61,764 bases of DNA, taken from contig NZ_JFHC01000052.1 of NCBI RefSeq assembly GCF_000698595.1, positions 1-61,764 of the forward strand, in the 5' to 3' direction. Made by a program: the position numbers and the translations under genes. The notes under the pieces were generated by a model, which had not been told where the DNA came from, ran no database searches, and worked only from the letters and a program-made list of their open reading frames with translations. Origin of the DNA: Caballeronia glathei (GTDB lineage Bacteria > Pseudomonadota > Gammaproteobacteria > Burkholderiales > Burkholderiaceae). Positions 36,669 to 45,699 of this stretch are shown in pieces; position 1 is the first letter of the stretch; each line of letters begins with the position of its first letter.

Positions 36669-38288
36669 TCACTCGGCGGCGCCCGGCCTGCGCGCGCCTT
36701 CGTACACCCATTCGAGCAGCGCATCGTGCGCGGCGCGCGCCGCCTCCGCGCGCGGATCGTTGATGAAGCTCACGACGACATAGCTCTCGCCGTTCTCCGC
36801 GCCCACGTATCCCGCGATCGCGCGCACGTCGCGCAGCGTGCCGGTCTTGATGTGGGCGTTGCCGCCCGCGCCCGCATGCGTGAGCCGGTTGCGCATCGTG
36901 CCGTCCACGCCGGCAATCGGCAGCGACTCGACGAACACCTGCGCGACCGGGCTCGAGTTCGCCGCCTGCAGCATGTCGGCGAGCGAGAGCGCGCTGATCG
37001 CTTCGTCGCGCGAGAGGCCCGAGCCGTTGTCGAGCGAGAGACCGTTCATCGGCAGCGCGCTGCGGCGCAGGAATCCCTGGATGGCCTGCGCGGACTTCGC
37101 GGGCGTCGCGGGCGGCTTGGCCGTTGCCGCGCCGATCGTGAGGAACAGGTTGCGCGCCATCACGTTGTTGCTGAACTTGTTGATGTCGCGAACGATGTCC
37201 GAGAGCACCGGGCTGCGATGCGTGCCGACGAGCCGCGCGCTCGCGGGCGTCGCGCCTTCGCGGGTCGTGCCGTTGAAGGTGCCGCCCACTTCCTTCCAGA
37301 GCGCGAGGAAGCCGCCCGCGAAGAACGTGGAGTGATCGAGTGCGGCGACGTTGATCGTTCGCGAGCCGCAGCGCAGCGGATAGTCGCCGATGAACGACGC
37401 CTGCACGAAGCCGCCCGCCGTCTGCGCAACGCTCGGCGAAGCCGCCGGAAGAGATCCCGCGCACGCGCCGCGCGTGACGCGCAGTTCGTTGTCGATCTGC
37501 AGTTGCGCGAGCTGCGGCAGGACGTCGATGGACACCTGTCCGTCCGGATTCGGCGTGAGCGTGAAGGAGAGCGACTTGAACGCGTAGAGCAGCGGATCGG
37601 GGCCGACGTTGTATGGCGCGGCGTCGTCGTTGTCGAAGGCGGGCAGATCGCGCGTCGACGGATCGAAGTAGCGCTTGTCGAGCACGAGCGTGCCTTCGAT
37701 GCCCGTGATGCCGTTGCGCCGGATCTGGCTCACCAGATCGATCAGCTCCTCGGGCACGAGCTTCGGATCGCCCGTGCCCTGGATGTACAGGTTGCCGTGC
37801 AGCACGCCCTGCGTGTCGACGTCGCCGTCTGCGTAGGCCGTCGTTTTCCAGCGGTAGTCCGGGCCGAGCAGCGACAGGCCCGCATACGTGGTGACGAGTT
37901 TCATCGTCGAGGCGGGGAGCATCGGCTCGGTCGCGTTGATCGAGACGAGCGGCACCGGCGCGCCGATGCGCTGCACGACCACGCTCATCGACGACAGCGG
38001 CACATGCGCCCGCGCGAGCGCCGCCATCACCGTGGGCGGCAGGGGACCGGCGGGCACCGCGACGCGTTGCCCGCGCTCGGCGCGCTTTGCCTTCGCGCCG
38101 GCCTTGGCGCCGCCGCGCGCGGCGCGGCTGGGAGTCTGCGTCTGCGATTCGGCCTTGGTGCCGCCGCGGGCGTCGGCGGGCGGCGCATAGCCGAGCATGC
38201 TGCTCGCGGCGAGCGCGACGGCGAGGACGCCCGTCGACAAACGCGCGGCGATGAAACGTGATGAAACGGACAACGGGACGAGCGGCAT
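36669..38288 (-). CDS. dacB: PBP4-type D-Ala-D-Ala carboxypeptidase/endopeptidase
   Basis: A 539-aa periplasmic class C penicillin-binding protein that trims and cleaves peptidoglycan cross-links. The signal peptide covers about residues 10-40. A basic Ala/Lys/Gly linker (to about 75) leads into the serine peptidase S13 domain. Active-site motifs are S127-T-M-K130 (PASTMK), SNN (KFSNNVM) and KTG (IKTGTL). The long insertion domain between SxxK and SNN is typical for PBP4. MPLVPLS at 38288 is the likely start; 38342 is alternative. It is divergent from the two-component genes. Confidence 0.95.
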   Translation of the reverse strand: MPLVPLSVSSRFIAARLSTGVLAVALAASSMLGYAPPADARGGTKAESQTQTPSRAARGGAKAGAKAKRAERGQRVAVPAGPLPPTVMAALARAHVPLSSMSVVVQRIGAPVPLVSINATEPMLPASTMKLVTTYAGLSLLGPDYRWKTTAYADGDVDTQGVLHGNLYIQGTGDPKLVPEELIDLVSQIRRNGITGIEGTLVLDKRYFDPSTRDLPAFDNDDAAPYNVGPDPLLYAFKSLSFTLTPNPDGQVSIDVLPQLAQLQIDNELRVTRGACAGSLPAASPSVAQTAGGFVQASFIGDYPLRCGSRTINVAALDHSTFFAGGFLALWKEVGGTFNGTTREGATPASARLVGTHRSPVLSDIVRDINKFSNNVMARNLFLTIGAATAKPPATPAKSAQAIQGFLRRSALPMNGLSLDNGSGLSRDEAISALSLADMLQAANSSPVAQVFVESLPIAGVDGTMRNRLTHAGAGGNAHIKTGTLRDVRAIAGYVGAENGESYVVVSFINDPRAEAARAAHDALLEWVYEGARRPGAAE

Positions 38289-38464
38289 GAATTGTTCTTC
38301 GATGCGAATGGTTGAGCGTGCGGCGAACGGTCGGACGGGCAAAAAGCGTCGGTTTCGCGGGATACCGGCGTCGCGGGGCGAACGAAGCGGCTATTGTAGA
38401 CAAGCTTTCCCGCCGATCGTTGCCGGATTCGAAGAAAGCCCTGGTGCCGCCGCGATGCACCGCA

Positions 38465-38481
38465 TTTAAGCCACGCTTAAT
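38465..38481 (+). promoter_or_regulatory. PmrA-box-like direct repeat (TTTAAG-N5-CTTAAT)
   Basis: The two hexamers at 38465-38470 and 38476-38481 match the PmrA/BasR consensus YTTAAK-N5-YTTAAK exactly. They lie just upstream of a TAAAAT -10 (38503-38508) and 58 bp before the response regulator start, so autoregulation is likely. Confidence 0.65.
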
Positions 38482-38538
38482 CCTCGAGCGGCGCCGCACG
38501 GCTAAAATGGGTCGCTCCCCCAATGCAAAGGCGACGCC

Positions 38539-39201
38539 ATGCGAATCCTGCTAGTGGAAGATGACCGGATGATCGCCGAGGGCGTGAGAAAGGCGTTGCG
38601 CAGCGACGGATTCGCCGTCGACTGGGTTCAGGACGGCGACGCGGCGCTCACGGCCGTCGGCGGCGAGCCCTACGACCTGATGCTGCTCGACCTCGGTTTG
38701 CCCAAGCGCGACGGCCTCGACGTGCTGAAGAGCCTGCGCTCGCGCGGCAACGCGCTGCCGGTGCTGATCGTGACCGCGCGCGATGCGATTGCCGATCGCG
38801 TGAAAGGCCTCGACGCCGGCGCGGACGACTATCTCGTCAAGCCATTCGATCTCGACGAACTCGGCGCCCGCATGCGCGCGCTGATCCGCCGCCACGCCGG
38901 GCGCGGCGAGTCGCTCGTGCGCCACGGCGCGCTCACGCTCGATCCCGTCGGCCATCAGGTGACGCTCGACGGCACGCCCATCGCGTTGTCGGCGCGCGAG
39001 TTCGCGCTCCTCGAGGCGCTGATGGCACGCCCGGGCGCGGTGCTTTCGAAAAGCCAGCTCGAGGAAAAAATCTACGGCTGGGGCGAGGAGATCGGCAGCA
39101 ACACCGTCGAGGTCTATATCCACTCGCTGCGCAAGAAGCTCGGCGCGGACCTGATTCGCAACGTGCGCGGCTTGGGCTATATGGTCGCGAAGGACGCCTG
39201 A
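38539..39201 (+). CDS. QseB/PmrA-like response regulator
   Basis: A 220-aa OmpR-family regulator. The receiver domain has D51 (LMLLDLGLPKRDG), T in VTARDA and K in DYLVKPFDLDEL. The winged helix occupies about 125-218 (ALSAREFALLEALMARPG, EVYIHSLRKKLG, NVRGLGYMV). Length is normal, in contrast to the tailed regulator at 6745. Stop and the kinase start share one base (TGATG), so the pair is translationally coupled. Confidence 0.95.
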   Translation: MRILLVEDDRMIAEGVRKALRSDGFAVDWVQDGDAALTAVGGEPYDLMLLDLGLPKRDGLDVLKSLRSRGNALPVLIVTARDAIADRVKGLDAGADDYLVKPFDLDELGARMRALIRRHAGRGESLVRHGALTLDPVGHQVTLDGTPIALSAREFALLEALMARPGAVLSKSQLEEKIYGWGEEIGSNTVEVYIHSLRKKLGADLIRNVRGLGYMVAKDA

Positions 39202-40502
39202 TGCATTCGATTCGCCGCCAGCTGCTCGTCTGGCTGCTTGCGCTCGTGATCGTCGGCGTGGGGTTTGCCGGATGGCTCATCTACCGGCAGGCGCTTGCGG
39301 AAGCCAATGAACTCTTCGACTACCAGTTGCAGCAGATCGCGGCCGCGCTGCCGTCGGAGCCGTTTTCGTCGGTGCTCACGTCGCGCAGCGGCAGCGACGA
39401 GGGCGTCGTGATCCAGATCTGGAACCGCAACGGCGTGCTGATGTACTACTCGCATCCGCGTGTGCCGCTCGCGCCGCACGCGGAACTCGGCTTCTCCACC
39501 GAGATGACGGCGCGCGGCGAGTGGCGCGTGTACAGCGCGATCGTCGGCGACAACGTCGTGCAGCTCGCGCAGCCGCTTTCCATCCGCAACCGGCTCGCGG
39601 CGGGCGTCGCGTGGCGCACGCTGTGGCCGCTCGTGCTGCTGTTGCCGTTTCTCGGCCTCGCGGTGTGGGTGATCATCGGGCGCGGCCTCGCGCCGCTGCA
39701 GCGCGTGACCCGCGCGCTCGACACACGCCGCCCGGAGGCGCTCGAACCCTTGCCCGACACGCGTCTGCCGCAGGAAGTGCAGCCGGTCGTGCATGCGCTG
39801 AACGCGCTGCTTCAGCGGCTCGCAACGGCGCTCGACACGCAGAAGGCCTTCGTCGCCGATGCCGCTCATGAACTGCGCACGCCGCTTGCCGCCGTGCAGA
39901 TCCAGGCGCAGCTCGTCGCACGCGCGCAGGACGACGCGTCGCGAAAGGAAGCGCTCGCGGACCTGCAGGAGGGCATCGCGCGCGCGACGCGCCTCGCGGA
40001 GCAGTTGCTCGCGCTCGCCCGCTCGGAGCCGGACAGCAAGACGGCAATGCAGCAGGTCGATCTGCACGCGCTGCTCGACGAGTGCGTCGGCGCGTACGTG
40101 CTGCTCGCGCAGGAACGGGGCGTCGATCTGGGCATCGAGACGAGCGAGAGCGCGAGTGTCACGGGCGACGCCGACGCGCTGCGCGTGATGTTCAGCAACC
40201 TCGTCGACAACGCGACGAAGTACACGCCGCGCGGCGGCCGGGTCGACGTGTCGCTGAAGGTGGAAGAGGGGCATCCGGTCGTGCGCATCGCCGACAGCGG
40301 ACCGGGCATTCCCGCCACGGAGCGCGATCGCGTGTTCGACCGGTTCTATCGCGTGGGAGAGGGCGCGAGCCGTGCGCGCACGGATGTCGCGGGCAGCGGG
40401 CTCGGACTCGCGATCGTGAGGCGCATCGCGCTTCAGCACGGCGCGACGGTGGAACTCGGCGAGTCGCAGGCAGGCGGACTGCTCGTCTCGGTGCGGTTCT
40501 GA
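39201..40502 (+). CDS. QseC/PmrB-like sensor histidine kinase
   Basis: A 433-aa inner-membrane kinase. TM1 (LLVWLLALVIVGVGFAGWLIY) is followed by a periplasmic sensor of about 120 residues, TM2 (LWPLVLLLPFLGLAVWVII) and HAMP. Then come the H box (ADAAHELRTPLAAVQ), N box (LVDNATKYTP), G1 (DSGPGIP) and G2 (GSGLGLAIV). Signals for this group include cationic peptides, metals or host cues; here the signal is unknown. It acts on the coupled upstream regulator. Confidence 0.94.
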   Translation: MHSIRRQLLVWLLALVIVGVGFAGWLIYRQALAEANELFDYQLQQIAAALPSEPFSSVLTSRSGSDEGVVIQIWNRNGVLMYYSHPRVPLAPHAELGFSTEMTARGEWRVYSAIVGDNVVQLAQPLSIRNRLAAGVAWRTLWPLVLLLPFLGLAVWVIIGRGLAPLQRVTRALDTRRPEALEPLPDTRLPQEVQPVVHALNALLQRLATALDTQKAFVADAAHELRTPLAAVQIQAQLVARAQDDASRKEALADLQEGIARATRLAEQLLALARSEPDSKTAMQQVDLHALLDECVGAYVLLAQERGVDLGIETSESASVTGDADALRVMFSNLVDNATKYTPRGGRVDVSLKVEEGHPVVRIADSGPGIPATERDRVFDRFYRVGEGASRARTDVAGSGLGLAIVRRIALQHGATVELGESQAGGLLVSVRF

Positions 40503-40556
40503 GGCTGCGCTGCTGGCGTTGCGGTTCTGAATCTGCGCTTCTGAAACGCGAACCCG

Positions 40557-42044
40557 TCAGGACGCGGTCGCCGGCGCGGTCGCCGGCGCAGCGGGCCTGG
40601 ACAGCGCGGGTTCCGGTGCGGCTTCGCTTGTGGCGGCCGCCCCGTCGGTGCCGAAGTCGCCGCCGAGCGCGAGGTGCAGGTTCACACGCTGGACGAGCCG
40701 TTCGCTCGCGAGCCGCACTTGCGTGCTTTGCGCCCGGTACAGCTGAAGCTGCTGTTGCAGCACCTCGTACTCGTCTGCCTTGCCCACTTTCAACTGAACC
40801 CGCGTCAACTCGACCGAGCGCCGGTAGCCCTCGACCTGCCGGCCGATCGTCGCCGCCCGCAGCGACAGGCTTTTCTCCGCCGCGAGCGCGTTCTCCACTT
40901 CGCCCATCGCCGTCAGGATCGCGCGGCTGTAGCCCGCGAGCGCTTCCTGCTGCGCTTCGGTGCGAATGAGAAAGGTGGTCTGGAGCACGCCGCCGTCGAA
41001 GAGCGGCCACGCGACCGTCGCGCCGACCGGAAACACCGTCTTGTGGACGTTGATGAAATCGAAGAAGTCCTTGCGCAGCCGCCCCGCGCCCGCCGACAGC
41101 GACACGCGCGGCAAGCGCGCCGCCTTCGCTTCCTGTGCGCCGAAGTAGCTCGCGACGAACCGCTCGCGCGCGGCGAGGATATCGGGCCGACGCTCGAGCA
41201 GGTTCGCGGGAACGCCGGCCGCGACCGGTTCCGGCGATCCCGGCAGGCTTGCCGCCGTGGCGACGCTCGCCGACGGATAGCGCCCGAGCAGCAATTCGAG
41301 CCCGCGCAATGCGGCCTCGCGGCTTTGCTCGAGTTGTTGCACGGTTTCGTCGATGGACGCGAGCCGTGTCGAGACGAGCACGACGTCCTGCTCGCTTGCC
41401 TTGCCCACGCGCCTGCGCGTTTCTTCGAGCGACAGCTGCCGCGCGGTTGCGGCGCGCGTCTCGCGCGCCAGTGCGAGCTGCTGCGCGGCTTCGGCGCTCG
41501 CGAGCCACGCACGCACGACGGCCGCGGCCAGCGACTGCCGTGCATAGGCGTAGTCGTCCTGCGCGGAACGGTAGAGCGCTTCAGCGCCCTTTTGCTCGGC
41601 GCGCGCCCGGCCCCACAGGTCGATTTCCCAGCTCAGCACCACGCCGAAGCCGTTCGCGTTGAACGATTTGCCCGGCGTGGGCTCGGTGGCGTAACCGGCG
41701 CCGAAGCCGACGTTTGGCAGCAGATCGGCGCTCGCGATCTGCACCTGCAGGCGCGACTGTTCGAGCCGGCTCGCCGCCGCGCGCAAATCGGGACTGCGCG
41801 CGAGCGCTTCGTCGATCAGTTGCTGCACTTCGCCGCTTTTCGCAAAGCCGAGCCACGCGGGCTGAAACTCGGTGCGCGCCGCGCGAGCGGCCCACGCGGC
41901 GGGCAGCGTCTGTCCCTGCATCGCCTGGTTGAAGGCGTCGTCGGGGGCGGGCGGCGTCAGATTCGCACAGCCCGCGATGCACAGCGCGAAGCACAGGGCG
42001 GTCAGCCCACGCGATGAATTCACACGCATCGTGTTCATCCTCAT
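40557..42044 (-). CDS. NodT-family outer-membrane efflux lipoprotein
   Basis: A 495-aa TolC-like outer-membrane channel. A lipoprotein signal ends FALCIAGC. Two OEP repeats follow, with LIDEALARSPDLRAAASRLEQSR and LLERRPDILAARERFVASYFGAQ as hallmark segments. An Ala/Pro-rich C-terminus follows. ATG 42044 overlaps the HlyD stop (ATGA), so the two are translationally coupled. With the HlyD protein it would form a conduit, but no inner-membrane pump gene is adjacent. Confidence 0.93.
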   Translation of the reverse strand: MRMNTMRVNSSRGLTALCFALCIAGCANLTPPAPDDAFNQAMQGQTLPAAWAARAARTEFQPAWLGFAKSGEVQQLIDEALARSPDLRAAASRLEQSRLQVQIASADLLPNVGFGAGYATEPTPGKSFNANGFGVVLSWEIDLWGRARAEQKGAEALYRSAQDDYAYARQSLAAAVVRAWLASAEAAQQLALARETRAATARQLSLEETRRRVGKASEQDVVLVSTRLASIDETVQQLEQSREAALRGLELLLGRYPSASVATAASLPGSPEPVAAGVPANLLERRPDILAARERFVASYFGAQEAKAARLPRVSLSAGAGRLRKDFFDFINVHKTVFPVGATVAWPLFDGGVLQTTFLIRTEAQQEALAGYSRAILTAMGEVENALAAEKSLSLRAATIGRQVEGYRRSVELTRVQLKVGKADEYEVLQQQLQLYRAQSTQVRLASERLVQRVNLHLALGGDFGTDGAAATSEAAPEPALSRPAAPATAPATAS

Positions 42045-43183
42045 TCCAGTTTGAACACGAGATAGTTGATCTTGCTCGTCACACGCACGATCACCTTGCG
42101 GACCATGTGCAGCGCCGTCAGGTGCTCCGTATAGATCGCAGCGTCACCGCGCGCGCCCATCGCGAGGCTGAGCTTCTCCGGGTGATCCATGTCGATCTTC
42201 ACGGCGTACTGCAAGGGCGGAGCACCATGTTCCATCTCGGCGGCCGTGGTCGGCAGCGTGCCGCTCGCGTTGAACTGGCCTTGTGCGGTCGCCCAGATGA
42301 TCGAGTTCACGCGACCCTTCAGGATCTGCCCCGGCTTGGACTTCAGCGAGACTTCGACCTCATTGCCAGCCTGGACCTTGGTCAGCTGGTTCTGGTCGAA
42401 GAAGGCGATCACCTGCTGCTTCGTTTCGACGAAACTCATCACGGGCCGAAGCGGCAGCGCCGCCGCGTAGGAGCCGGGGCGCACCTGGAGGTTGATCGCG
42501 TAGCCGTCGGCGGGAGCGCGGATCACGGTCTGCGCGAGATTCCAGCGCGCCGTATCGAGCTGCGCCTTGATCGCGGCCACCGCTGAGTTATCGCCGCCGT
42601 AGGTCGCGCCGATCTGCAGCCGCACCTTCTCCTCGGCCTGCTTCGCGGCGAGCACGGCGGCTTCATGGCGCTTGACCTCGGCGCGAAAGCTCTCGACGTC
42701 GTATTGCGTGCCAGCGCCCTTGGTGGCGAGCTCGATCGACTGTTGCAGCCGCGTGCGCGCGAGTTGCAGGGGCGCCTGCGCGGCGGCGGTATTGTTTTGC
42801 GCGAGCTGGAGGTCGCGCTCGAGTTCCTGCGCGTTTGCCTTGCCGCCGACGAGTTGCGCTTCGAGTTGCCGCACCTGGAGTTCGAACGGCTCGGGGTCGA
42901 TGCGCAGCAGCACATCGCCCTTCTTGATGAGCCGGTTGCCTTCCACCGGCACTTCGATCACGCGCCCCGTCACGCGCGGGACGATTTCCACGACATAGTT
43001 GGTGACGCGCACGTCGCCGGTGGACGGCGCAGTGACGTTGATCGTGAAGACGAGCACGGCAAGGGCGAAGGCGCCGAACGCCACCACGCCCACCTGTGAC
43101 TTGATGTTCCAGGGCAGCAGCTTGAGCTTGATGAAGACGAGCCACACGACGAGCGCGTACGTGCAGACGATCAGTTCCAGCAT
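42041..43183 (-). CDS. HlyD-family membrane-fusion protein
   Basis: A 380-aa periplasmic adaptor anchored by N-terminal helices (LIVCTYALVVWLVFIKLKLLPW and VVAFGAFALAVLVFTINV). The biotinyl-lipoyl half-motifs flank a coiled-coil hairpin (VEIVPRVTGRVIEVPVEGNRLIKKGDVLLRIDPEPF ... VIRAPADGYAINLQVRPGSY). Downstream is the NodT channel and upstream a DUF3302 protein. E. coli YiaV/YiaW show the same HlyD-DUF3302 pairing. Cargo unknown. Confidence 0.92.
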   Translation of the reverse strand: MLELIVCTYALVVWLVFIKLKLLPWNIKSQVGVVAFGAFALAVLVFTINVTAPSTGDVRVTNYVVEIVPRVTGRVIEVPVEGNRLIKKGDVLLRIDPEPFELQVRQLEAQLVGGKANAQELERDLQLAQNNTAAAQAPLQLARTRLQQSIELATKGAGTQYDVESFRAEVKRHEAAVLAAKQAEEKVRLQIGATYGGDNSAVAAIKAQLDTARWNLAQTVIRAPADGYAINLQVRPGSYAAALPLRPVMSFVETKQQVIAFFDQNQLTKVQAGNEVEVSLKSKPGQILKGRVNSIIWATAQGQFNASGTLPTTAAEMEHGAPPLQYAVKIDMDHPEKLSLAMGARGDAAIYTEHLTALHMVRKVIVRVTSKINYLVFKLE

Positions 43184-43217
43184 GAAAATTCTCCGCGGAG
43201 GGTGCGTTCAGACAGGT

Positions 43218-43751
43218 TCAAAGTGCGGGCGGGGGGGCGCCCTTCGCGGATGGCGTGGCTTCGACTTCCCGCAAGCGCGACTGAAGACTCGCGATCTCGC
43301 GGCGCAATACTTCGGGATCTACCACGCCGGCATGGGACGCGGTGTCGGATTCGCCTTTGGCTGCAAGCTCGGTGTAGTAGTCGTCGTGCTTGTCGCGTCC
43401 GTAGGCGAGGCGATAGCCGACCGGCTTGGTGTAGGCCCATAGCCACGCGAGCGGCCAGAGCAGCCCGCCGAAGAGCAGTGACATGATGCAGAGCACCTTG
43501 ATCGCTTCCTTTTGCGGGTGATGCCGCTTTTCCGCGGCAAGTTCCGGCAGCACATGCACTTTCCAGAACAGGACGACAGCGCCGATCGGCACGAACAGCA
43601 CCACGATCACCGAAACAATGTCGGCCAGGGTGTCCTCCAGCTCGCCCGAAAAGGCGAACGCGGGTTGCGCGGCGAGGAGCGAAGCGAGCGCGCCCGCGCA
43701 GAGCGCCGCGCGCCGCAGCGCGGCGCGATCAATAAGGGTGTGTTTCTTCAC
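43218..43751 (-). CDS. DUF3302 membrane protein (YiaW-like), GTG start
   Basis: A 177-aa inner-membrane protein. A signal peptide or first helix (CAGALASLLAAQPAFAF) is followed by two helices (IVSVIVVLFVPIGAVVLFW and VLCIMSLLFGGLLWPLAWLWAY) around the family core AAEKRHHPQKEAIKV. The C-terminus is a charged helix. The start is GTG at 43751, chosen because AGGAG lies 8 bp upstream; an ATG at 43820 has no such site. It is first in the DUF3302-HlyD-NodT operon. Function unknown; probably assists the HlyD exporter. Confidence 0.88.
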   Translation of the reverse strand: MKKHTLIDRAALRRAALCAGALASLLAAQPAFAFSGELEDTLADIVSVIVVLFVPIGAVVLFWKVHVLPELAAEKRHHPQKEAIKVLCIMSLLFGGLLWPLAWLWAYTKPVGYRLAYGRDKHDDYYTELAAKGESDTASHAGVVDPEVLRREIASLQSRLREVEATPSAKGAPPPAL

Positions 43752-43920
43752 GACGACAGCTCCTGGAAGGGCGTCGAAGTTATCACGCTGCGAATTTCGG
43801 GAGAGGCCGCGGACAACCAAATGTTACGGATGCCTTTCGGTGAGCCGCGTGGCGTGGTCGGCCAGGGGCCGGGCCGGTGCGCGGCCACTGGCGTGCCACG
43901 CCGCGCGGGGCCTTACGGTG

Positions 43921-43937
43921 ATTAAGATTGCTTTAAG
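43921..43937 (+). promoter_or_regulatory. PmrA-box-like direct repeat before the Do protease
   Basis: ATTAAG (43921-43926) and TTTAAG (43932-43937) are separated by 5 bp. A TATGCT -10-like hexamer starts 10 bp further (43948-43953). The arrangement resembles the site before the response regulator at 38539, with one mismatch to YTTAAK-N5-YTTAAK. The site lies between divergent transcripts. Confidence 0.5.
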
Positions 43938-44006
43938 ACACGCTCCGTATGCTTGGCATCAACGTAGCGCGACGCACGCGCCCATTCCTGTCAGGAGCAC
44001 AACACG

Positions 44007-45524
44007 ATGAACGCGAAGATCCTCTCCCGCAGCGCAGTTGCAGTGGCCGTTGCCGTTGCTTTGTCGGCGGGCTACGTGGCTGGTCACAAGGACATTCCGG
44101 CGCCCCAGGTCATCTCGCCCGCGCAGGCGGCCGCGATGATGCCCGCCGAAGCCGCCGCGAAGACAGGCATCCCCGATTTCTCCGGACTCGTCGAAACGTA
44201 CGGCCCCGCTGTCGTCAACATCAGCGCGAAGCACGTCGTCAAGCAGACGGCGCAGCGCGGCGGCAGCTCGCAATTGCCGATCGACCCGAGCGATCCGTTC
44301 TATCAGTTCTTCAAGCACTTCTATGGCGGCGTGCCCGGCATGGGGGGCGACGGCTCGGGCGGCTCCGGCGGCGCCGACCGGCCGAGCGAAGGCCTCGGCT
44401 CGGGCTTCATCGTGAGCAGCGACGGCTACATCCTCACGAATGCGCACGTGGTAGACGGCGCGAACGTCGTCACCGTCAAGCTCACCGACAAGCGCGAATA
44501 CCGCGCGAAGGTCGTGGGCGCCGACAAGCAATCCGATGTCGCCGTGCTGAAGATCGATGCGAAGAACCTGCCGACGGTCAAGATCGGCGACCCGAACGGC
44601 AGCAAGGTCGGCCAGTGGGTGGTCGCGATCGGCTCGCCCTATGGGTTCGACAACACGGTGACCTCGGGCATCATCAGCGCGAAGTCGCGTGCGCTGCCGA
44701 ACGAGAACTACACGCCGTTCATCCAGACCGACGTGCCGGTGAACCCGGGCAACTCCGGCGGGCCGCTTTTCAACCTGCAGGGCGAAGTGATCGGCATCAA
44801 CTCGATGATCTACTCGCAGACGGGCGGTTTCCAGGGCCTTTCGTTCGCCATCCCGATCAACGAGGCGATCAAGGTGAAGGACGCGCTCGTGAAGACAGGC
44901 CACGTCGATCGGGGCCGGCTCGGCGTGACGGTGCAGGCGATGAACCAGACGCTCGCGAATTCGTTCGGCATGAAGACGCCGCAGGGCGCGCTCGTGAGTT
45001 CCGTCGAAGCGGGCGGGCCGGCTGCCAAGGCCGGCCTCCAGCCGGGCGACGTGATCACGGCGCTCGATGGCGTGCCGGTCACGGATTCGACGTCGCTGCC
45101 GTCGCAGGTCGCCGGGCTCACGCCCGGCAGCTCCGCGAAGGTCCAGGTCTGGCGCGACAAGGGCTCGAAGGACCTGAACGTCAAGATCGGCGCGCTCTCC
45201 GACACGAAAGTCGCGAGCGCGGGCGGCGCGAACGGCGACGGCGGCGCGGCCGCGCAGGATACGCGGCTCGGCGTCGCGGTGCGGCCGCTTACGCCGGAGG
45301 AGAAAGAGGACAGCTCGCTCTCGCGCGGCCTGATCGTGCAGCAGGCGAGCGGCGCGGCGGCGAGCGCGGGCATCCAGGCGGGCGACGTGATCCTCGCGGT
45401 CAACGGACAGCCGGTCACGAGCGTGCAGCAACTGAAGTCGATGGTCGCGCACGCCGGCGACAGCCTCGCGCTCCTGATCCAGCGCGACGACGCCCAGATC
45501 TTCGTGCCGGTCGACCTGGGCTGA
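44007..45524 (+). CDS. Do-family (DegP/MucD-like) periplasmic serine protease
   Basis: A 505-aa HtrA protease and chaperone for misfolded envelope proteins. An N-terminal signal or anchor (AVAVAVAVALSAGYVAG) precedes the trypsin-like domain with catalytic triad H147 (LTNAHVVDG), D177 (SDVAVLKID) and S250 (PGNSGGPLF). Two PDZ domains follow (RGRLGVTVQAMNQTL and RLGVAVRPLTPEE). A Gly-rich loop (GMGGDGSGGSGGAD) sits in the LA-loop region. A PmrA-box-like repeat lies 70 bp upstream. Divergent from the DUF3302-HlyD-NodT operon. Confidence 0.95.
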   Translation: MNAKILSRSAVAVAVAVALSAGYVAGHKDIPAPQVISPAQAAAMMPAEAAAKTGIPDFSGLVETYGPAVVNISAKHVVKQTAQRGGSSQLPIDPSDPFYQFFKHFYGGVPGMGGDGSGGSGGADRPSEGLGSGFIVSSDGYILTNAHVVDGANVVTVKLTDKREYRAKVVGADKQSDVAVLKIDAKNLPTVKIGDPNGSKVGQWVVAIGSPYGFDNTVTSGIISAKSRALPNENYTPFIQTDVPVNPGNSGGPLFNLQGEVIGINSMIYSQTGGFQGLSFAIPINEAIKVKDALVKTGHVDRGRLGVTVQAMNQTLANSFGMKTPQGALVSSVEAGGPAAKAGLQPGDVITALDGVPVTDSTSLPSQVAGLTPGSSAKVQVWRDKGSKDLNVKIGALSDTKVASAGGANGDGGAAAQDTRLGVAVRPLTPEEKEDSSLSRGLIVQQASGAAASAGIQAGDVILAVNGQPVTSVQQLKSMVAHAGDSLALLIQRDDAQIFVPVDLG

Positions 45525-45550
45525 AGTCGGCTGCACCCGGCTGAACCCGC

Positions 45551-45588
45551 TGAGCGCGGCTGAGCGCGGCTGAGCGCGGCTGAGCGGG
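45551..45588 (+). repeat. 10-bp tandem repeat (tgagcgcggc)
   Basis: Three exact copies (45551-45580) are followed by a partial fourth, in the 175-bp gap after the Do protease. Neighbouring bases (gctgaacccgc, gcatgaaccgtgctgag) look like decayed copies. No coding role is seen. Confidence 0.85.
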
Positions 45589-45699
45589 CATGAACCGTGC
45601 TGAGGGCCTTTTTGGTGCCCCATCGCGCGAAGTCGGCGCATCGGGCGAATTCGGGTTGAGCCCGGCGGCAAGCCGGGCGGATACAAGGAGCAAACCAAT

